NCBI GenBank assembly: GCA_903912275.1
Contig: CAIWGR010000531.1
Coordinates: 1 to 6,053 of the forward strand
DNA length: 6,053 bases
Direction: 5' to 3'
Origin: an uncultured delta proteobacterium
GTDB taxonomy: Bacteria; Myxococcota_A; Bradymonadia; REDH01
Shown here piece after piece: positions 5,351 through 6,053 of the stretch. A model generated the notes under the pieces. It ran no database searches and was not told the origin of the DNA. It saw only the letters and a program-made list of their open reading frames with translations. Both the position numbers and the translations under genes were made by a program. Numbering within the stretch: the first letter of the stretch is position 1; each line of letters opens with the position of its first letter.

Positions 5351-5366
5351 GCGGGTTCGCACCCGC
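5351..5366. repeat. GC-rich hairpin upstream of the sensor-gene promoter
   Basis: GCGGGT-TCGC-ACCCGC has perfect 6-bp arms and a 4-base loop, ending 10 bp before the -35 element at 5376. It is not followed by a T run, so it is unlikely to be an intrinsic terminator in the plus direction. A binding site or a DNA hairpin affecting the adjacent promoter is possible. Confidence 0.4.
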
Positions 5367-5375
5367 GGAGAACCT

Positions 5376-5405
5376 TTGACAGGGTGGATCACTCTGCCGT
5401 AAGGT
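5376..5405 (+). promoter_or_regulatory. Sigma-70-type promoter for the 5459 gene
   Basis: A perfect -35 TTGACA (5376-5381) is followed after 18 bp by TAAGGT (5400-5405), which keeps the three most conserved -10 bases (T1, A2, T6). Initiation near 5412 would give a leader of about 47 nt to the ATG at 5459. This is the best promoter match in the window. Confidence 0.55.
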
Positions 5406-5447
5406 TACGCCGATACTGTATTCACAGGTGTCTTTGGTTCGCTTTTC

Positions 5448-5451
5448 GGAG
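5448..5451 (+). promoter_or_regulatory. Shine-Dalgarno of the 5459 gene
   Basis: GGAG seven bases before the ATG at 5459-5461. It supports this ATG as the true start of the open-ended gene. Confidence 0.6.
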
Positions 5452-5458
5452 TTTGAAC

Positions 5459-6053
5459 ATGCTGCGCGGAAAACTGCTCGCTGTCCTTCTTGGTGTTCTG
5501 GCGCTCCTTGCTGTGACGACCATCCTCCTCCAGAATCGGCTCGAGCGCGAGCTGACCGATCGGGTCGAGAAGAAGGTGCAGTCGGGCAATGAGTCCGTTC
5601 GCATGGCCAACCGGGTTGACGACTACTCGCTCATCCAGACGGCGGAGCGGGTGGCTTCACTCTCGGGGCTTGAGCAGGCCTTCGGCTGCCCACTGACCCA
5701 AGAGGCGCTCACAGCCAGCGCGCGCGTTCAGACGGCGGCGGTCGACGCGGCCGGCAAGCCGGTGGTCGATGCACAGGGCCGCGCGGTCGACACCACCGGC
5801 GTGCCGATGGGCGCCGCTGGCTCGGTCTGCAGCGCAACGTCGCACGTGCTCGCCCTCAAGCTCCTCAAGAGCTGGAACGAAGAGGCCAAGAAGCGTCGCG
5901 CAGAGAACGAGGGCCGCTTTGTCAGCGAGCGTGACCCCGGCTTCGCCATCGCCCGCGACCCCGATGTGCTCATGGTCACCAACGCCCAGGGCGTCGTTGT
6001 GGCGCGCGCTGGCTTCGACATGGACGACTACTTCGGTGCCGCAAAGCCCAAGT
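5459..6053 (+). CDS. Membrane-anchored probable sensor protein, N-terminal part (cut by window end)
   Basis: The frame from the ATG at 5459 is open to the window edge: 198 complete codons and no stop. Residues 1-24 are MLRGK plus a hydrophobic helix (LLAVLLGVLALLAVTTILL), an inner-membrane anchor. Residues 26-68 form a charged helix (RLERELTDRVEKKV), a typical juxtamembrane start of an extracytoplasmic sensor. Residues 95-117 contain three short repeats of the type VDAxGxxV. The part at 165-192 (RDPDVLMVTNAQGVVVARAG) resembles the beta-sheet core of Cache/PDC-like sensor domains. Cys77 and Cys124 may pair. By analogy a second membrane helix and a cytoplasmic output domain (kinase, cyclase or chemoreceptor) would follow, but these lie outside the window, so the output is unknown. 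Third-position bias and the promoter and ribosome-binding site in front support a real gene. Confidence 0.75.
   Translation, partial: MLRGKLLAVLLGVLALLAVTTILLQNRLERELTDRVEKKVQSGNESVRMANRVDDYSLIQTAERVASLSGLEQAFGCPLTQEALTASARVQTAAVDAAGKPVVDAQGRAVDTTGVPMGAAGSVCSATSHVLALKLLKSWNEEAKKRRAENEGRFVSERDPGFAIARDPDVLMVTNAQGVVVARAGFDMDDYFGAAKPK

Larger units (their letters stand above)
5171..5458. other. Divergent intergenic control region
   Basis: This is the largest non-coding gap in the window (288 bp), between the lipoprotein gene (leftward) and the sensor-like gene (rightward). It holds the two inverted repeats, the plus-strand promoter and both ribosome-binding sites listed separately. Two copies of GACAAA, 16 bp apart (5262 and 5278), lie on the lipoprotein side. 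I see no open frame with coding bias, RNA gene or T-run terminator here. Confidence 0.6.

Overview
The window is about 6 kb of very GC-rich, densely coding bacterial DNA. Nearly every real gene has strongly G/C-biased third codon positions, so long spurious frames run opposite or across the true genes. No rRNA, tRNA, CRISPR array, transposase or phage gene is visible. The organism is probably a Gram-negative of the Myxococcota / former Deltaproteobacteria type. That is inferred from the base composition, from TTGAC-type promoters, and especially from a cysteine-rich lipoprotein whose Asp-Thr repeat linker and Cys-rich modules are typical of secreted proteins in that group.

Layout. (1) 2-346 (+) is the 3' end of an unrecognised gene running in from the left, with a possible -1 frame change near 54-58. 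It converges on and overlaps (2) a minus-strand pair: a signal-peptide protein that looks like an outer-membrane barrel (687-1484), overlapping by ATGA an alkyltransferase-like (ATL) DNA-repair protein (313-690). (3) Divergent from that pair is a plus-strand pair, also joined by ATGA: a multi-pass flippase-like membrane protein of the LPG_synthase_TM/UPF0104 family (1589-2575) and a secreted M23 (LytM-type) peptidoglycan peptidase (2572-3447). (4) A promoter-like stretch precedes a ParA-family ATPase with an extra N-terminal four-cysteine zinc-finger-like segment (3522-4436). (5) Converging on it, 26 bp away, is the minus-strand Cys-rich lipoprotein gene (4463-5170). (6) A 288-bp divergent intergenic region holds two perfect inverted repeats and a good plus-strand promoter. 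It leads into (7) the N-terminal 198 residues of a membrane-anchored, probably sensory, protein (5459-6053), cut by the window edge.

How the genes fit together. The flippase-like protein and the M23 peptidase are translationally coupled and both act at the cell envelope. The ATL protein should flag O6-alkylguanine for nucleotide excision repair and cannot repair it itself, because the acceptor Cys is Trp. It has no Shine-Dalgarno sequence of its own, so its expression probably depends on the upstream gene. The ParA protein has no ParB partner in view. Nothing here is clearly a new multi-gene system. The most unusual items are the zinc-finger-like ParA, the coupling of an ATL gene to an outer-membrane-type gene, the repeat-bearing Cys-rich lipoprotein, and the paired inverted repeats in the 5171-5458 control region.
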